NCBI GenBank assembly: GCA_040757715.1 | Contig: JBFLWS010000013.1 | Coordinates: 1 to 64,000 of the forward strand | DNA from: CAIMFV01 sp040757715 | Lineage (GTDB): Bacteria > Pseudomonadota > Alphaproteobacteria > Caulobacterales > Caulobacteraceae | DNA length: 64,000 nucleotides | Reading direction: 5' to 3' | Shown: one piece after another, positions 29,535-38,816 of the stretch | Layout: the number at the start of each line of letters is the position of its first letter | Numbering within the stretch: the first letter of the stretch is position 1 | Notes under the pieces: generated by a model | Database searches by the model: none | Seen by the model: only the letters and a program-made list of their open reading frames with translations | What the model was told of the DNA's origin: nothing | Translations under genes and position numbers: made by a program

Positions 29535-31904
29535 CTAACCGAAGCGAATTCTATAGGTCCGGCCGGCCGCCAGTTGGACCGTCGAAGCTTCAGAGCCCGC
29601 CGCAAGCCCGGAAATGCTGGCGATGCGTTGGCCCGGCGGCGGCAGGATGTGCATCGCCGCGGCCTGTGAGGCGACCAGCGTCGCCGAGATCGCCTTGCCG
29701 TCCTTCCAAGCCAAATCGACGGTCAAGCCGCCCCGCGCCTTGAGGCCTCGCACCGATCCGGACGGCCAGGCGGACGGCAGGGCGGGCAAGATTCGCAGGC
29801 GGTCGTTATGGCTCTGGAGCAGCATTTCGACCATGGCCGCGGTGGCGCCGAAGTTGCCATCGATCTGGAACACGCCGCCCTTCCCGTGGGTGTCGAAATA
29901 GTTCTCGCCCGTGGAGTCGCGGAACATCTTCGCCAGCATGTCGTGGGCGGCGTCGCCCTCGCCGAGACGCGCCCAGTACATCATCAGCCAGGCGGCGCTC
30001 CAGCCCGTATGGCCGCCGCCGTGGGCCAAGCGCGCGTCCAGCGTCTTTCGTGCGGCGCGGGCCAGCTCAGGCGTCGTCGCCACGTCGATATCGGCGGCGG
30101 GGAAGAGGCCGAACAGGTGGGAGATGTGCCGATGGCCAGGCTCGGTCTCCGCAAAAGGCTCCGGCCATTCCATGACCCGCCCGTCCGGCCCGATCTGCAG
30201 CCCCTGCAGGCGCTGCTGCGCCGTCCGGCACCGACCAGCCAAGGCCGGGTCCACCCCCAAGATCTGCGCGGCGTCCGCGGCGCGTCCGAGCACATTGTGC
30301 GCGATGGTCTGCGACATGGCCGGTCCCATGGTGATGCATCCCACCGATCCATCCGCAAGACGGAAGGTGTTCTCCGGAGAGGTGGCCGGGCCGGCCACCA
30401 AGCGTCCTGAAACCGGATGGGGAACGAGATAGTCCAGGCTGAACTCGGCGCAGGCCTTCAAGACCGGGTAGGCCCGCTCGCGCAAGAACTGGCGATCGCC
30501 GGTGAACCTGTAGTGCTCCCAGAAATGCAGGCTGAGCCACGCCAATCCGTCCGGCCACAAGCCGTACTGCGTCGCGCCGTCGAGGGCGGTATGTCCCCAT
30601 GGGTTGCTCGTGTAATGGGCGACTGCGCCGCGACAGCCATAGGCGATGGCGGCGGTTCGCGCCGCATGGGGCAGAAGCCGCTCTGCGTAATCGAACAGCG
30701 GCGTCGTCAATTCCGTCAGGCCGCAGACCTCCGCCGGCCAGTAGTTCATCTGCAGATTGATGTTGATGTGGTAGTCGGCGCTCCAGGCTGGACTGAAGCC
30801 ATCCGCCCACAGGCCTTGCAGGTTCGGGGGCAGCGAGCCGGGACGCGACGACGCGATCAGCAGATACCGACCGAGATTAAAATAGGCCTCGGCCATGGGC
30901 CCCGTATTGGCGGCGGACTGGGCCTCCGCCAGGCGTTGTTTGGCGGAAACGGTGGGCGGCTCGGCGCCGATTTCCAGGTGGACCGCATTGAACAGCCGCC
31001 GATAGTCCTTGACCTGCTCGGCGCGCACGCTGCGCCAGGACTTGCCGGCGAGACGGGTGATGGCCTGGCGCGATTGCGCCTCGGCGTCGGGGGCGAGCAG
31101 ATCGGTGGCGGCGGTCAAGTAGATCACCGCCCGGCGGGCGCCGGTCACCACATGGCCGTCGGCATGGGCGGCGACGGATCCGCCTTCCACCTCGCAGGTC
31201 ATATGGGCGCAGAAGGACACGCCGTGGGGCGCCGGCTTGCCCCGCAGCACGATCAGATCCCCGGCGCGGGCCACTGTCGCGTCTTGGCGGCGCGACAGGC
31301 GGCTGTGGAAATTCAGACCTGCCGGGGCGTCGGTTTCCAGGTGGATGGCGATGGTCTTGTCCGGCCAGGACGCGATGTAGGTGCGCCTGTAGGCGTGCCC
31401 GCCCGACCTGTAGCTCACCGTCGCCGCGGCGCTGTCGAGGTCAAGTTCCCGGGCGTAGTCGGCGACCGGCCCCTCGTGACGGACCTGAAGCTCAAGGTCG
31501 CCGAGCATCTGATAATTGCCGAAGCTCTCGTCCATCGGGACCATCATCTGATCCTGGGCGAGCGTGTTGGCGGCCGCATACTGCCCTTGGAACAGCAGCT
31601 CGCGCACCTTGCCGAGCGCCAGGCGCGACGCCTCTCGGTCGGTCTCCGCCGGGCGGCCGGACCAGAGCTCGATGTGGTTCAATTGCACCCGCTCGACGTC
31701 GACGCCGCCAAAGACCATGCCGCCGATCCGGCCGTCGCCGATGGGCAGGGCCTCCATCCAGTCCTTGGCCGGAGCGGGAAAGGCGAGGCGCCGGGTGGAC
31801 CGCGTCGTCGCCTCTGTGGCCGCGCGGCTCTCCAGGGACAGCCCTTGCAGCAATGCGCCGATGCTCACGCCAATCACAACATTGCGGCGGCTGACATCGG
31901 GCAT
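29535..31904 (-). CDS. Glycoside hydrolase family 95 (alpha-1,2-L-fucosidase or relative), exported
   Basis: 789 aa, the GH95 length. A twin-arginine-type leader (SRRNVVIGVSIGALLQGLS) directs folded export. The N-terminal beta-sandwich contains GGVDVERVQLNHIELWSGRP, and the (alpha/alpha)6 barrel carries the conserved NINLQMNYWPAEVCGLTEL, GWSAAWLMMYWARLGEG and FQIDGNFGATAAMVEMLLQS. GH95 enzymes are inverting and release terminal L-fucose or L-galactose. Together with GH29, an SGNH esterase and a CBM-like protein nearby it forms a fucan or xyloglucan-type side-chain system. A half-operator lies just upstream (31928). Confidence 0.92.
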   Translation of the reverse strand: MPDVSRRNVVIGVSIGALLQGLSLESRAATEATTRSTRRLAFPAPAKDWMEALPIGDGRIGGMVFGGVDVERVQLNHIELWSGRPAETDREASRLALGKVRELLFQGQYAAANTLAQDQMMVPMDESFGNYQMLGDLELQVRHEGPVADYARELDLDSAAATVSYRSGGHAYRRTYIASWPDKTIAIHLETDAPAGLNFHSRLSRRQDATVARAGDLIVLRGKPAPHGVSFCAHMTCEVEGGSVAAHADGHVVTGARRAVIYLTAATDLLAPDAEAQSRQAITRLAGKSWRSVRAEQVKDYRRLFNAVHLEIGAEPPTVSAKQRLAEAQSAANTGPMAEAYFNLGRYLLIASSRPGSLPPNLQGLWADGFSPAWSADYHININLQMNYWPAEVCGLTELTTPLFDYAERLLPHAARTAAIAYGCRGAVAHYTSNPWGHTALDGATQYGLWPDGLAWLSLHFWEHYRFTGDRQFLRERAYPVLKACAEFSLDYLVPHPVSGRLVAGPATSPENTFRLADGSVGCITMGPAMSQTIAHNVLGRAADAAQILGVDPALAGRCRTAQQRLQGLQIGPDGRVMEWPEPFAETEPGHRHISHLFGLFPAADIDVATTPELARAARKTLDARLAHGGGHTGWSAAWLMMYWARLGEGDAAHDMLAKMFRDSTGENYFDTHGKGGVFQIDGNFGATAAMVEMLLQSHNDRLRILPALPSAWPSGSVRGLKARGGLTVDLAWKDGKAISATLVASQAAAMHILPPPGQRIASISGLAAGSEASTVQLAAGRTYRIRFG

Positions 31905-31927
31905 ATTCCACCTATGAAATAATTTTT

Positions 31928-31936
31928 ATTTGTAAC
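31928..31936. promoter_or_regulatory. Operator half-site candidate upstream of GH95
   Basis: ATTTGTAAC (GTTACAAAT on the gene strand), 24 nt upstream of the GH95 start in an AT-rich block (31914-31937). TTACAAAT recurs within the dyad at 49095-49117, before another sugar-polymer gene pair. Confidence 0.35.
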
Positions 31937-32025
31937 AGCGGTAGCAACTCGCCGGGCGCGGGTCAAGCAGGTGGAGCGAGCGCAGGGGCGGCGCATAATG
32001 CCGGGCCGAGTCGAGGGCTTCTCCA

Positions 32026-32526
32026 ATGCCGAACAATCCATCGAACGACGCCTTTCTCATCCGCCCGGCCACCGCCGCCGACGCGACCGCCCTCGGGCAG
32101 CTCGGCGCGGCCCTGGTGGCCCAGCACCACGCCTATGACCCGCAGCGCTTCATCGCCCCCACCCCGCGCAGCGCCGCGGGCTACGCCCATTTCCTCGCCG
32201 GCGAGCTGACCAAGCCCGAGGTGCGGGTGCTGGCGGCCGAGGCCCCGGACGGGGCGGTGGTCGGCTACGCCTATGGCGCCCTGGAGGGCATGGACTGGAT
32301 GGCCCTGCGCGGCCCGGCCGGGGCCATCTACGACCTGGTGGTGTCGCCCGAGCACCGCGGCGCAGGGCTCGGCCGGCGCCTCGTTCTGGCCATGCTCGCC
32401 GAGCTGAAGGCGCTCGGCGCGCCGCGCGTGGTGCTCTCCACCGCCGAACAGAACGCCGCGGCGCAAGCCCTGTTCGCCAGTCTCGGCTTTCGCCCCACCC
32501 TGCGCGAAATGACCCGAGAGGCCTGA
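32026..32526 (+). CDS. GNAT family N-acetyltransferase
   Basis: 166 aa with the GNAT fold. The N-terminal ATAADATALGQL helix, the beta4 VVGYAYGAL, the acetyl-CoA pyrophosphate loop VSPEHRGAGLGRRLV near residues 105-119, and the C-terminal VVLSTAEQNAAAQALFASLGF are all visible. Substrate unknown. It is divergent from the GH95 gene and precedes the GH29 gene on the same strand, but a 141-nt gap suggests separate control. Confidence 0.88.
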   Translation: MPNNPSNDAFLIRPATAADATALGQLGAALVAQHHAYDPQRFIAPTPRSAAGYAHFLAGELTKPEVRVLAAEAPDGAVVGYAYGALEGMDWMALRGPAGAIYDLVVSPEHRGAGLGRRLVLAMLAELKALGAPRVVLSTAEQNAAAQALFASLGFRPTLREMTREA

Positions 32527-32667
32527 GCGCGCCTTGCGAGGGCAGACTCGGCCCGCCCGCGTTGATATCGCTACCATATCTCGGCATAGTGAGGCGAACC
32601 CACGAAGGGGGCGGCGCCGGCTCTATCCGCGTCGCCAGACCAAGAGGACGAGGAAACCAAAGCCGCC

Positions 32668-33990
32668 ATGTTCAATCGTCGCGATACGCTGCTCGCCGCC
32701 GCGGCCCTGTTCAGCGCCTTGCCCGCTGCGGCCGCCGATCGGCTGACCGACGAACAGAAGTCGGCCGCCAAGCACGCCAACGCCGATCCCACACTGGCGC
32801 CGGACCTGCTGCTGCCGCCCAAGGACCTCAAGTGGTGGCGCGACGACAAGTTCGGCGTCTTCGTGCACTGGGGGCTCTACGCCATCCCCGGCAAGGGCGA
32901 GTGGCACATGTACAATGACAAGGTCCCGGCCGAAGACTACGCCAAGCTGGCGCAGCAGTTCGATCCGCAGCACTACGATCCGGACCAGTGGGCGCAGATC
33001 GCGCTGCGAGCCGGGGCCAGGTACATGGTGCTGACCACGCGCCACCACGACGGCTTCGCCCTGTGGGACAGCCCGGCCAGCTATCAGCATTACGACGCCA
33101 TGCACGCCGCCGCGCACCGCGACCTGGTGGGCGCCTATGTGAAGGCGCTGCGCCGGCGCAATCTGCGCGTCGGGCTCTATTATTCGCCGCTGGACTGGCG
33201 CTTCCCGGCCTATTTCCACCCGAAGGAGCTGGTGGAGAACGCCAAGCTGTTCAAGCAGCAGACCTATGGCCAGGTCGAAGAGCTGATGCGCAATTACGGC
33301 CCCATCGACATCCTCTGGTACGACGGCGGCTGGCTGGCGCACCAGGGCACGGACGCCGACGCAGCCTGGTTCTGGGAGCCGGACAAGCTGAACCGCATGG
33401 TGCGCAAATATCAGCCCAAGGTGCTGATCAATCCGCGCTCTGGCTGGCAGGGGGATTTCGACACCGAGGAGGGCGATGCGCCCATCAAGGGGCCTATTCG
33501 CCGCAAGCCCTGGGAGAAGTGCTTCTCCATCAACCGGGGCGCCTGGGGCTACACCCCCTATGGCGGCGTGATGAGCCCGCGCGAGGTGGTGCTGCTCCTG
33601 TCCAATGCGGCGGTGCGCAACGGCAATGTGCTGGCCAATATGGGACCGGATCGCGACGGGGTGGTTCCGGCTGCGGTGGCCGAGACGCTTGAGGGCGTCG
33701 GCCTGTGGCTGGCGCAATATGGCGAGGCGATCTACGCCACCCGACCCGGCCCCTGGCAGCCGGTGGACGGCGTCTACGGAGCGGTGGAGCGCGAGGGCCG
33801 CATCTATCTGCACATCTACAGCTGGCCGAACGAGGCGCTGGACCTGCCGCCCCTGGCGCGCAGCGTGACGGCGGTGCGCAACCTGTCCGGCGAGAGCGTC
33901 AAGTGGCGGCAAGACCTTAAGGGCGTGCAGGTCTCCGTCCCCAAGGACTCCCGCGGCGATCCCGTCACCCTCCTGGAGCTTGCGGCCTGA
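32668..33990 (+). CDS. Alpha-L-fucosidase, glycoside hydrolase family 29 (exported)
   Basis: 440 aa. An N-terminal leader (MFNRRDTLLAAAALFSALPA) is of Tat or Sec type with AAA cleavage region. The TIM barrel contains WWRDDKFGVFVHWGLYAIPG, the HHDGF motif (about 126-130), and nucleophile D219 in DILWYDGGW. A retaining enzyme that releases alpha-linked L-fucose. The short C-terminal domain is smaller than in many GH29-A enzymes. It complements the GH95 enzyme, giving both inverting and retaining fucosidases. Confidence 0.93.
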   Translation: MFNRRDTLLAAAALFSALPAAAADRLTDEQKSAAKHANADPTLAPDLLLPPKDLKWWRDDKFGVFVHWGLYAIPGKGEWHMYNDKVPAEDYAKLAQQFDPQHYDPDQWAQIALRAGARYMVLTTRHHDGFALWDSPASYQHYDAMHAAAHRDLVGAYVKALRRRNLRVGLYYSPLDWRFPAYFHPKELVENAKLFKQQTYGQVEELMRNYGPIDILWYDGGWLAHQGTDADAAWFWEPDKLNRMVRKYQPKVLINPRSGWQGDFDTEEGDAPIKGPIRRKPWEKCFSINRGAWGYTPYGGVMSPREVVLLLSNAAVRNGNVLANMGPDRDGVVPAAVAETLEGVGLWLAQYGEAIYATRPGPWQPVDGVYGAVEREGRIYLHIYSWPNEALDLPPLARSVTAVRNLSGESVKWRQDLKGVQVSVPKDSRGDPVTLLELAA

Positions 33991-34050
33991 GGCGAGGGGC
34001 GATGGCAGGAAGACGCCCCGCCATCACTCAAGATCGCGAGCGCTTCGGCC

Positions 34051-35259
34051 TCAGTGAAACCACGCCAGCGGGATGGCGTCGGCCATGTCCGCCGCGCCAT
34101 TGGCGTTGGGATGCAGGTGGTCGCCGGAATCGTCGGCAGGCTTCAGCTGGCCGGGGTGGGCCGGATCGTCCAGAGCCTTGTCGAAATCGGCCACGCCGTC
34201 GGCCTTGGAGTCCGTGCGGATCCAGGCGTTCACCGCCTGGCGCAGCTTCTCCTTGTCCTCGGTGAAATAGCCGTCCTTGGCGCCGCGGAACGGGGCCAGG
34301 GTGGCGAGGTAGAGCTTCACCTGCTTGGCGTGGGCGCGTTCGATCAGCTGGGCGAGGCCCTTCTCGATCTCCTCGGCGGGGGCGTAGTCCCAGGCGCCGG
34401 GCTTAGTCTGGCCGATATCGTTGATGCCCAGCATGACGATGACGTGGCGAAGGTTCGGCTGGTTCAGGGCGTCGCGGTCGAAGCGCGATACGCCCATCTC
34501 GCCGAACGGGGCCCATTGCGGCGGGCGGGTCAGGCGGTTGCCGCTGAGCCCGGCGTTGATCACCGCCAGCGGGCGATGGTCCGCATGCAGGCGCTCGTAC
34601 AGGCGGTCGGGCCAGGTGCGCCCGGCGTCGCCGGCGACGTTCATGCCGTCGGTGATGGAGTCCCCATAGGCCACGACGAGTCCCTTGTCGGAAGAGCCGG
34701 ACACCTCCACCTCGGTGACGAACAGGTTCGAGCCCCACGTGCCGTCCGGACCCGCGCCAGCGTTCAGATGCGCCTCAGCGGCCACGTCGCCCTTGGCGAA
34801 ATAGATGGCGCTGCGCTGGGTGAGGTGGCCGGTGGCGGCCACCCCCTCGGCGACATAGAGGCTCACCGCCAGGTCCGACTGCTGCTTCACCGCAAAGGCG
34901 ACCGCGTCGCTCACGGCGAAGGCGCCGGGGGCGATGGTCACATCGTCGGCCCCGTTGAAGCGCAGCTTCACCGCCGGCCCCTTGGTGGTGGCGCCGTCCT
35001 CGCGCGCCGCCACATAGGCGCTGTTGATGTGCAGCGGGGCCTTGCCATAGGCGTTGGACAGGGTGACCCGCACTTGCTTGCCCCCCGCGGTGACGCGCAC
35101 GATCTGGCGCAGGGTCAGGTCCTTGACCGGGGCGGTCTCGTTGCTGGAGGCGGCGGGGGCCGCGTACCAGCTGGGCAGCCAGGGCGAGGCCGGGCCGGCG
35201 CTGGTGACAGAGGCCGCCGCCAGGACGGCGGCGCCCACAAGAAGAGAACAGAGTTTCAA
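34051..35259 (-). CDS. Exported SGNH/GDSL hydrolase (carbohydrate esterase-like)
   Basis: 402 aa with a signal peptide (LLVGAAVLAAASVTSA). An N-terminal beta-domain of about 180 residues precedes a catalytic SGNH domain: block I YGDSITDGM with nucleophile Ser, block II GLSGNRL, block III MLGINDIG, block V DHLHPNANG with Asp/His. Such enzymes deacylate plant or algal polysaccharides or lipids. In this cluster it probably removes acetyl groups to expose fucosyl side chains; that is inference from context. Convergent with the GH29 gene. Confidence 0.88.
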   Translation of the reverse strand: MKLCSLLVGAAVLAAASVTSAGPASPWLPSWYAAPAASSNETAPVKDLTLRQIVRVTAGGKQVRVTLSNAYGKAPLHINSAYVAAREDGATTKGPAVKLRFNGADDVTIAPGAFAVSDAVAFAVKQQSDLAVSLYVAEGVAATGHLTQRSAIYFAKGDVAAEAHLNAGAGPDGTWGSNLFVTEVEVSGSSDKGLVVAYGDSITDGMNVAGDAGRTWPDRLYERLHADHRPLAVINAGLSGNRLTRPPQWAPFGEMGVSRFDRDALNQPNLRHVIVMLGINDIGQTKPGAWDYAPAEEIEKGLAQLIERAHAKQVKLYLATLAPFRGAKDGYFTEDKEKLRQAVNAWIRTDSKADGVADFDKALDDPAHPGQLKPADDSGDHLHPNANGAADMADAIPLAWFH

Positions 35260-35316
35260 GGCGTCAATCCATCAAGGCGGCCATCAATGGCGGTGAATGC
35301 GCGTCGGACGGCTCGC

Positions 35317-35820
35317 TCAGGCGAAGCGGATCATGGACACGTAGTAGGGCTTGTAGGCCATGGGCGACTGCAACAGCACTCCAGCCAGGACGGTGTCGGC
35401 GGCGCCGCATTCGGCCAGGGGCGTCTCGATGGTGCGCCAGGTGTTGGCCGCGAGGTCGTCGAACATCTTGTACGGGTCGAGGTGCTTTTCCTCAGTGGAG
35501 GTGACCACGCCGATCTTCTGGCCGCCATCCGGGCCGCCGTTGAGGGTGACGATGATCTTGCTGAGGCCCTTGGTGGAGAAGCCGGAACGGTGCAGCTGCA
35601 GGGCGGAATAGGCCCCGCCCTCGATCTTGATGGCCCGGCGGCCGTCGAATTGAGCGACGAGGTCCACCGTAGCCCAGCTCCAGTTGGCCCAGCCGTTGCG
35701 CAGCTGACCGTCATACACGATGAGGGAGTCGGCCGGCTCGGCGCGGACGATGGACGGCAGGGCTCCGGCGGCGGCCAGGCCGGAAAAGGCGGTGAGCGCA
35801 CCGCGGCGCGAAAGCATCAT
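35317..35820 (-). CDS. TAT-exported CBM-like beta-sandwich protein (paralog 1)
   Basis: 167 aa: twin-arginine leader (LSRRGALTAFSGLAAAGALP, cleavage near VRA), then one domain starting VYDGQLRNGWANWSWATVDL and ending KPYYVSMIRFA. The layout (Trp-rich first strand, GGQK strand, C-terminal PYYV strand) resembles non-catalytic carbohydrate-binding modules attached to secreted glycosidases. Here it stands alone. A clear paralog lies at 49189. ATG 35820 has GAGGA 10 nt upstream. It follows the SGNH esterase gene upstream on the same strand. Catalytic residues are not apparent, so binding is the likely role. Confidence 0.75.
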   Translation of the reverse strand: MMLSRRGALTAFSGLAAAGALPSIVRAEPADSLIVYDGQLRNGWANWSWATVDLVAQFDGRRAIKIEGGAYSALQLHRSGFSTKGLSKIIVTLNGGPDGGQKIGVVTSTEEKHLDPYKMFDDLAANTWRTIETPLAECGAADTVLAGVLLQSPMAYKPYYVSMIRFA

Positions 35821-35885
35821 GGAACGGTTCCTCAAGCGCTTGCTGACGGCCTCAAACGGACCGTCTTGAAGCGATGATAGCGCGC

Positions 35886-35898
35886 ACATTTTAAATGT
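35886..35898. promoter_or_regulatory. Palindromic operator candidate upstream of the CBM-like gene
   Basis: ACATTT-T-AAATGT, an odd-centred palindrome with 6-bp arms, 66 nt upstream of the start at 35820 in an otherwise GC-rich region. It is similar in form to LacI-type operators; the regulator is unknown. Confidence 0.4.
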
Positions 35899-35911
35899 AC
35901 GAGTTATTTTT

Positions 35912-36040
35912 GAGGGGCGGCTTGCGCGGCTGTTGGGCACGACGCCCGGCTTCTGGCTCAATCTGCAGACGCGCTATGACCTCGCCACAGCGAACCTTGA
36001 TCCGGCCGAGGTGGCGGCCATCCATCCCTTGGTGGCGTAA
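35912..36040 (+). pseudogene. C-terminal remnant of a HigA-type antitoxin
   Basis: In frame 3-of-strand (codon starts at 35912) the DNA encodes about 42 residues: EGRLARLLGTTPGFWLNLQT, then RYDLATANLDPAEVAAIHPL and VA-stop (36038). RLARLLGTTPGFWLNLQTRYDL is the hallmark end of HigA/VapI antitoxins. The HTH half and the higB toxin are missing; upstream sequence is the operator/promoter of the CBM-like gene. It marks the right border of the fucosidase island. Confidence 0.75.
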
Positions 36041-36046
36041 GGCAGC

Positions 36047-36565
36047 CTAAGCCGCCGCGCTCACCGTGACGTCCACCATGATCTCGCCGGAGATGGCCTC
36101 CAGCGCGTCCTGCACCTTGGCGGCGGAGAGGCCGGCGGGCAGGCGCAGGCTGGCGGCGAGGTGAAAGAGGGGCGCGCCGGAGTGCGGCTCTTCGCTGAGC
36201 CGGGTGTTGAAGCTCTCGATATTGGCGCCAAGGCCGCTCAACACCGCCGTCACCTGATCGACGATGCCGGGGCGGTCCTGGCCTACCAGACTGAAGCTGA
36301 AGGTCTCGCCAGACACTTCAACCGAAGCGGCGGCCGGGGCCATGCGCACCTCCAGCCCCTCGGCGTCCACCGCGCTCACTGCCGCGCGCAGGGCGGCTTC
36401 CTGACCGGGCGCCAGCTCCACCAGCACTGAGCCCACATAGAGCCCGCCGAGCTGGGAGAGGTGGCTCTCCAACCAGTTGCCGCCGGCCTTCAGCACCGCC
36501 GCGGCGAGGGCCTTGGTGAGGCCGGGGCGGTCGCTGCCGACCACGCTGAGGACAAGGCGCGTCAT
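36047..36565 (-). CDS. Two-ACT-domain protein (GcvR-like)
   Basis: 172 aa with tandem ACT domains. The first starts RLVLSVVGSDRPGLTKALAA, the second FSFSLVGQDRPGIVDQVTAV with the same DRPG loop. GcvR-type proteins sense glycine and regulate the cleavage-system activator in gammaproteobacteria; in alphaproteobacteria the target is unproven. It is transcribed in the same direction as gph but 58 nt downstream of it. Confidence 0.82.
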   Translation of the reverse strand: MTRLVLSVVGSDRPGLTKALAAAVLKAGGNWLESHLSQLGGLYVGSVLVELAPGQEAALRAAVSAVDAEGLEVRMAPAAASVEVSGETFSFSLVGQDRPGIVDQVTAVLSGLGANIESFNTRLSEEPHSGAPLFHLAASLRLPAGLSAAKVQDALEAISGEIMVDVTVSAAA

Positions 36566-36623
36566 GGGGGCTCCGTGAATTCTTCGGCTCTAGTTAGTCG
36601 ATCGCGGCAATAGAGGCCAAGGC

Positions 36624-37325
36624 TTAAGGCAACAGCCGGCGGGCGTGGCCCATCAGCTCGTCGAAATGGTGCATCAGCTGATCGGCCCCGAGGTCCGCGG
36701 CAGGGATGTCGGTATAGCCGAAGCTCACCGCCACCACCGGAGCGCCGGCGGCCTTGGCGGCGTTCACGTCATTGGCGCTGTCCCCCACCATCAGCGTGCG
36801 GCCGATGGGGACGCCGGCGCGCTCGGCGGTGAAGATCAGGTGGCGGCCGTCGGGCTTGGGCGCCGGGGCGAGATCCGCGCCGATGATCACAGCGAATCGG
36901 TCGGCGAGGTTCAGGGCCGTGAGCAGCTCGGTGGAAAGATCCGTGCGCTTGTTGGTGCAGACGGCGAGCGCCGCGCCCGCCGCCGCCAGGTCGTCCAGCG
37001 CCCGCTCCACCCCGGGGAAGGGCCGGCTCTCGGCGGCGATGCGGGTGCGATAGATGTCGATGAAGCGGGTGACGAGGGCCGGGGTCTCCTCGGCGGACAG
37101 AGGCTCGCCCGCCACGCTGAAGCCGCGCTCGATCAGGGCCTTGGCCCCATGGCCCACAAGGGCGCGCGCGGACTCCACCGGCACGGCGGGCAGGCGCCGC
37201 TCGGCCAGCACGCCGTTGAGGGCGCCGATCAGGTCCGGGGCCGTGTCCACCAAGGTGCCGTCGAGGTCGAAAGCGATAAGGACGCCGCTCAGAAAGGGGC
37301 GGTCTTGAAGTCGATCAATGCTCAC
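36624..37325 (-). CDS. gph: Phosphoglycolate phosphatase (HAD superfamily)
   Basis: 233 aa HAD phosphatase that dephosphorylates 2-phosphoglycolate. Motif I is FDLDGTLVDT (both Asp present), motif II the CTNKR threonine, motif III the Lys in PKPDGRHL, motif IV GDSANDVNAA. The C1 cap insertion has the Gph pattern VGHGAKALIERGF. GTG 37325 is preferred because GAGGA lies 5 nt upstream; a farther GTG at 37352 would extend it by 9 residues. Divergent from glmU, an order common in Caulobacterales. Confidence 0.92.
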   Translation of the reverse strand: MSIDRLQDRPFLSGVLIAFDLDGTLVDTAPDLIGALNGVLAERRLPAVPVESARALVGHGAKALIERGFSVAGEPLSAEETPALVTRFIDIYRTRIAAESRPFPGVERALDDLAAAGAALAVCTNKRTDLSTELLTALNLADRFAVIIGADLAPAPKPDGRHLIFTAERAGVPIGRTLMVGDSANDVNAAKAAGAPVVAVSFGYTDIPAADLGADQLMHHFDELMGHARRLLP

Positions 37326-37442
37326 GTCTGTCCTCAAGGCTAACCGCCGCACACTTCATCGTCGAAAGCCGCTGCGGTTTGGGCTAAATCCGCGCCGGCG
37401 GCAAGCGCTTGCGCCGCGCCCAACTCGGAGAGACCTTTGTCC

Positions 37443-38816
37443 ATGGCGACAGAGCTGGCCCCCCCTAAGCGCCCGCGGGCGGCGGTGATCCTGGCGGCGG
37501 GGCAGGGCACGCGCATGCGCTCGCCCCTGCCCAAGGTGCTGCATTCGGTGGGCGGTCGGGCCATGCTTGACCGCGCCGTCGACGCCGCCGAGGCGCTGGG
37601 CTGCGCGCGCATCGTGGTGGTGGCCGGCGCCCATTCGCCGCAGGTGGCCGAGCGGGCCAAGGCGCGGCTGGGCGCGGCTGCCGTGGCCATCCAGGACCCG
37701 CCGCTGGGCACCGGCCACGCCGTGCTGGCGGCGAAGGCTGCGCTCAGCGACTTCGACGGCGATGTGGTGGTGACCTACGCCGACACGCCCTTGCTCGACG
37801 CCGCCGCCGTGGCGCCCCTGTTCGCCCTGCGCGAAGCCGGCGCCGACGTGGCCGTGCTAGGCTTTGAGGCCGCCGATCCCGCCGCCTATGGCCGTCTGGT
37901 CGTGGGAGCGGGCGAGGTGCTGGAGCGCATCGTCGAGGCCAAGGACGCCAGCCCGCAGGAACTTGCCATAAGCCTCTGTAATTCCGGCGTTCTCGCCGCC
38001 GATTGCAAGCTCCTGTTCAGCCTCCTCGCCGAGGTGACCAATGAGAACGCGAAGGGCGAATACTATCTCACCGACGTGATCGGCCTCGCCCGCGGGCGGG
38101 GACTCACGCCGAAGGTCGCGGTGGTGGACGAAGCCGCCGTCATGGGAGTTAATTCCCAAGCCGAACTCGCCGTGGCCGAAGCCGTGTTCCAGAGCGCCAT
38201 GCGTCGCGCCGCCCTGGACGCCGGCGTCTGCATGTCCGCGCCGGACACCGTGTGGTTCAGCCACGACACCCGCCTCGCCCCCGGCGTCACCGTGGAGCAG
38301 CACGTGGTGTTCGCGCCCGGCGTCAGCGTCGAGACCGGCGCCCGTATCCGCGCCTTCAGCCATCTGGAGGGCTGCCTGGTGCGCGAGGGGGCCATCGTCG
38401 GGCCCTATGCTCGTCTGCGTCCCAAGGCCGACATTGGTCCCAATGCGCACATCGGCAACTTCGTCGAGGTGAAGGCGGTGACCCTGGGCGAAGGCGCCAA
38501 GGCCAATCACCTGGCCTATCTGGGCGACGGTACGGTGGGGGCGGGCGCCAACATCGGCGCCGGGACCATCTTCTGCAATTACGACGGCTTCGACAAACAC
38601 GAGACCCATGTGGGGGCGGGGGCCTTTATTGGCTCCAACTCGGCCCTGGTGGCGCCGGTGCGCATCGGCGATGGGGCGATCGTGGGGTCGGGCTCGGTAA
38701 TCACTAAGAATGTGGCGGCCGACGCGCTCGCCCTCGAACGGGAAACGCAACAGGAAAAGCCGGGGTGGGCGGCCCGCTTCCGCGCCCTTAAGCTCTCTCG
38801 CAGGAAACCTGAATGA
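37443..38816 (+). CDS. glmU: Bifunctional UDP-GlcNAc pyrophosphorylase / GlcN-1-P acetyltransferase
   Basis: 457 aa. The N-terminal uridyltransferase has LAAGQGTRMRSPLPKVLHS; the C-terminal left-handed beta-helix of hexapeptide repeats is the acetyltransferase (PYARLRPKADIGPNAHIGNF, then GAGTIFCNYDG). It makes UDP-GlcNAc for peptidoglycan and lipopolysaccharide. Start ATG 37443; TTG 37437 is also possible with CGGAG upstream. Its stop overlaps the rpiA start (ATGA at 38813). Confidence 0.96.
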   Translation: MATELAPPKRPRAAVILAAGQGTRMRSPLPKVLHSVGGRAMLDRAVDAAEALGCARIVVVAGAHSPQVAERAKARLGAAAVAIQDPPLGTGHAVLAAKAALSDFDGDVVVTYADTPLLDAAAVAPLFALREAGADVAVLGFEAADPAAYGRLVVGAGEVLERIVEAKDASPQELAISLCNSGVLAADCKLLFSLLAEVTNENAKGEYYLTDVIGLARGRGLTPKVAVVDEAAVMGVNSQAELAVAEAVFQSAMRRAALDAGVCMSAPDTVWFSHDTRLAPGVTVEQHVVFAPGVSVETGARIRAFSHLEGCLVREGAIVGPYARLRPKADIGPNAHIGNFVEVKAVTLGEGAKANHLAYLGDGTVGAGANIGAGTIFCNYDGFDKHETHVGAGAFIGSNSALVAPVRIGDGAIVGSGSVITKNVAADALALERETQQEKPGWAARFRALKLSRRKPE

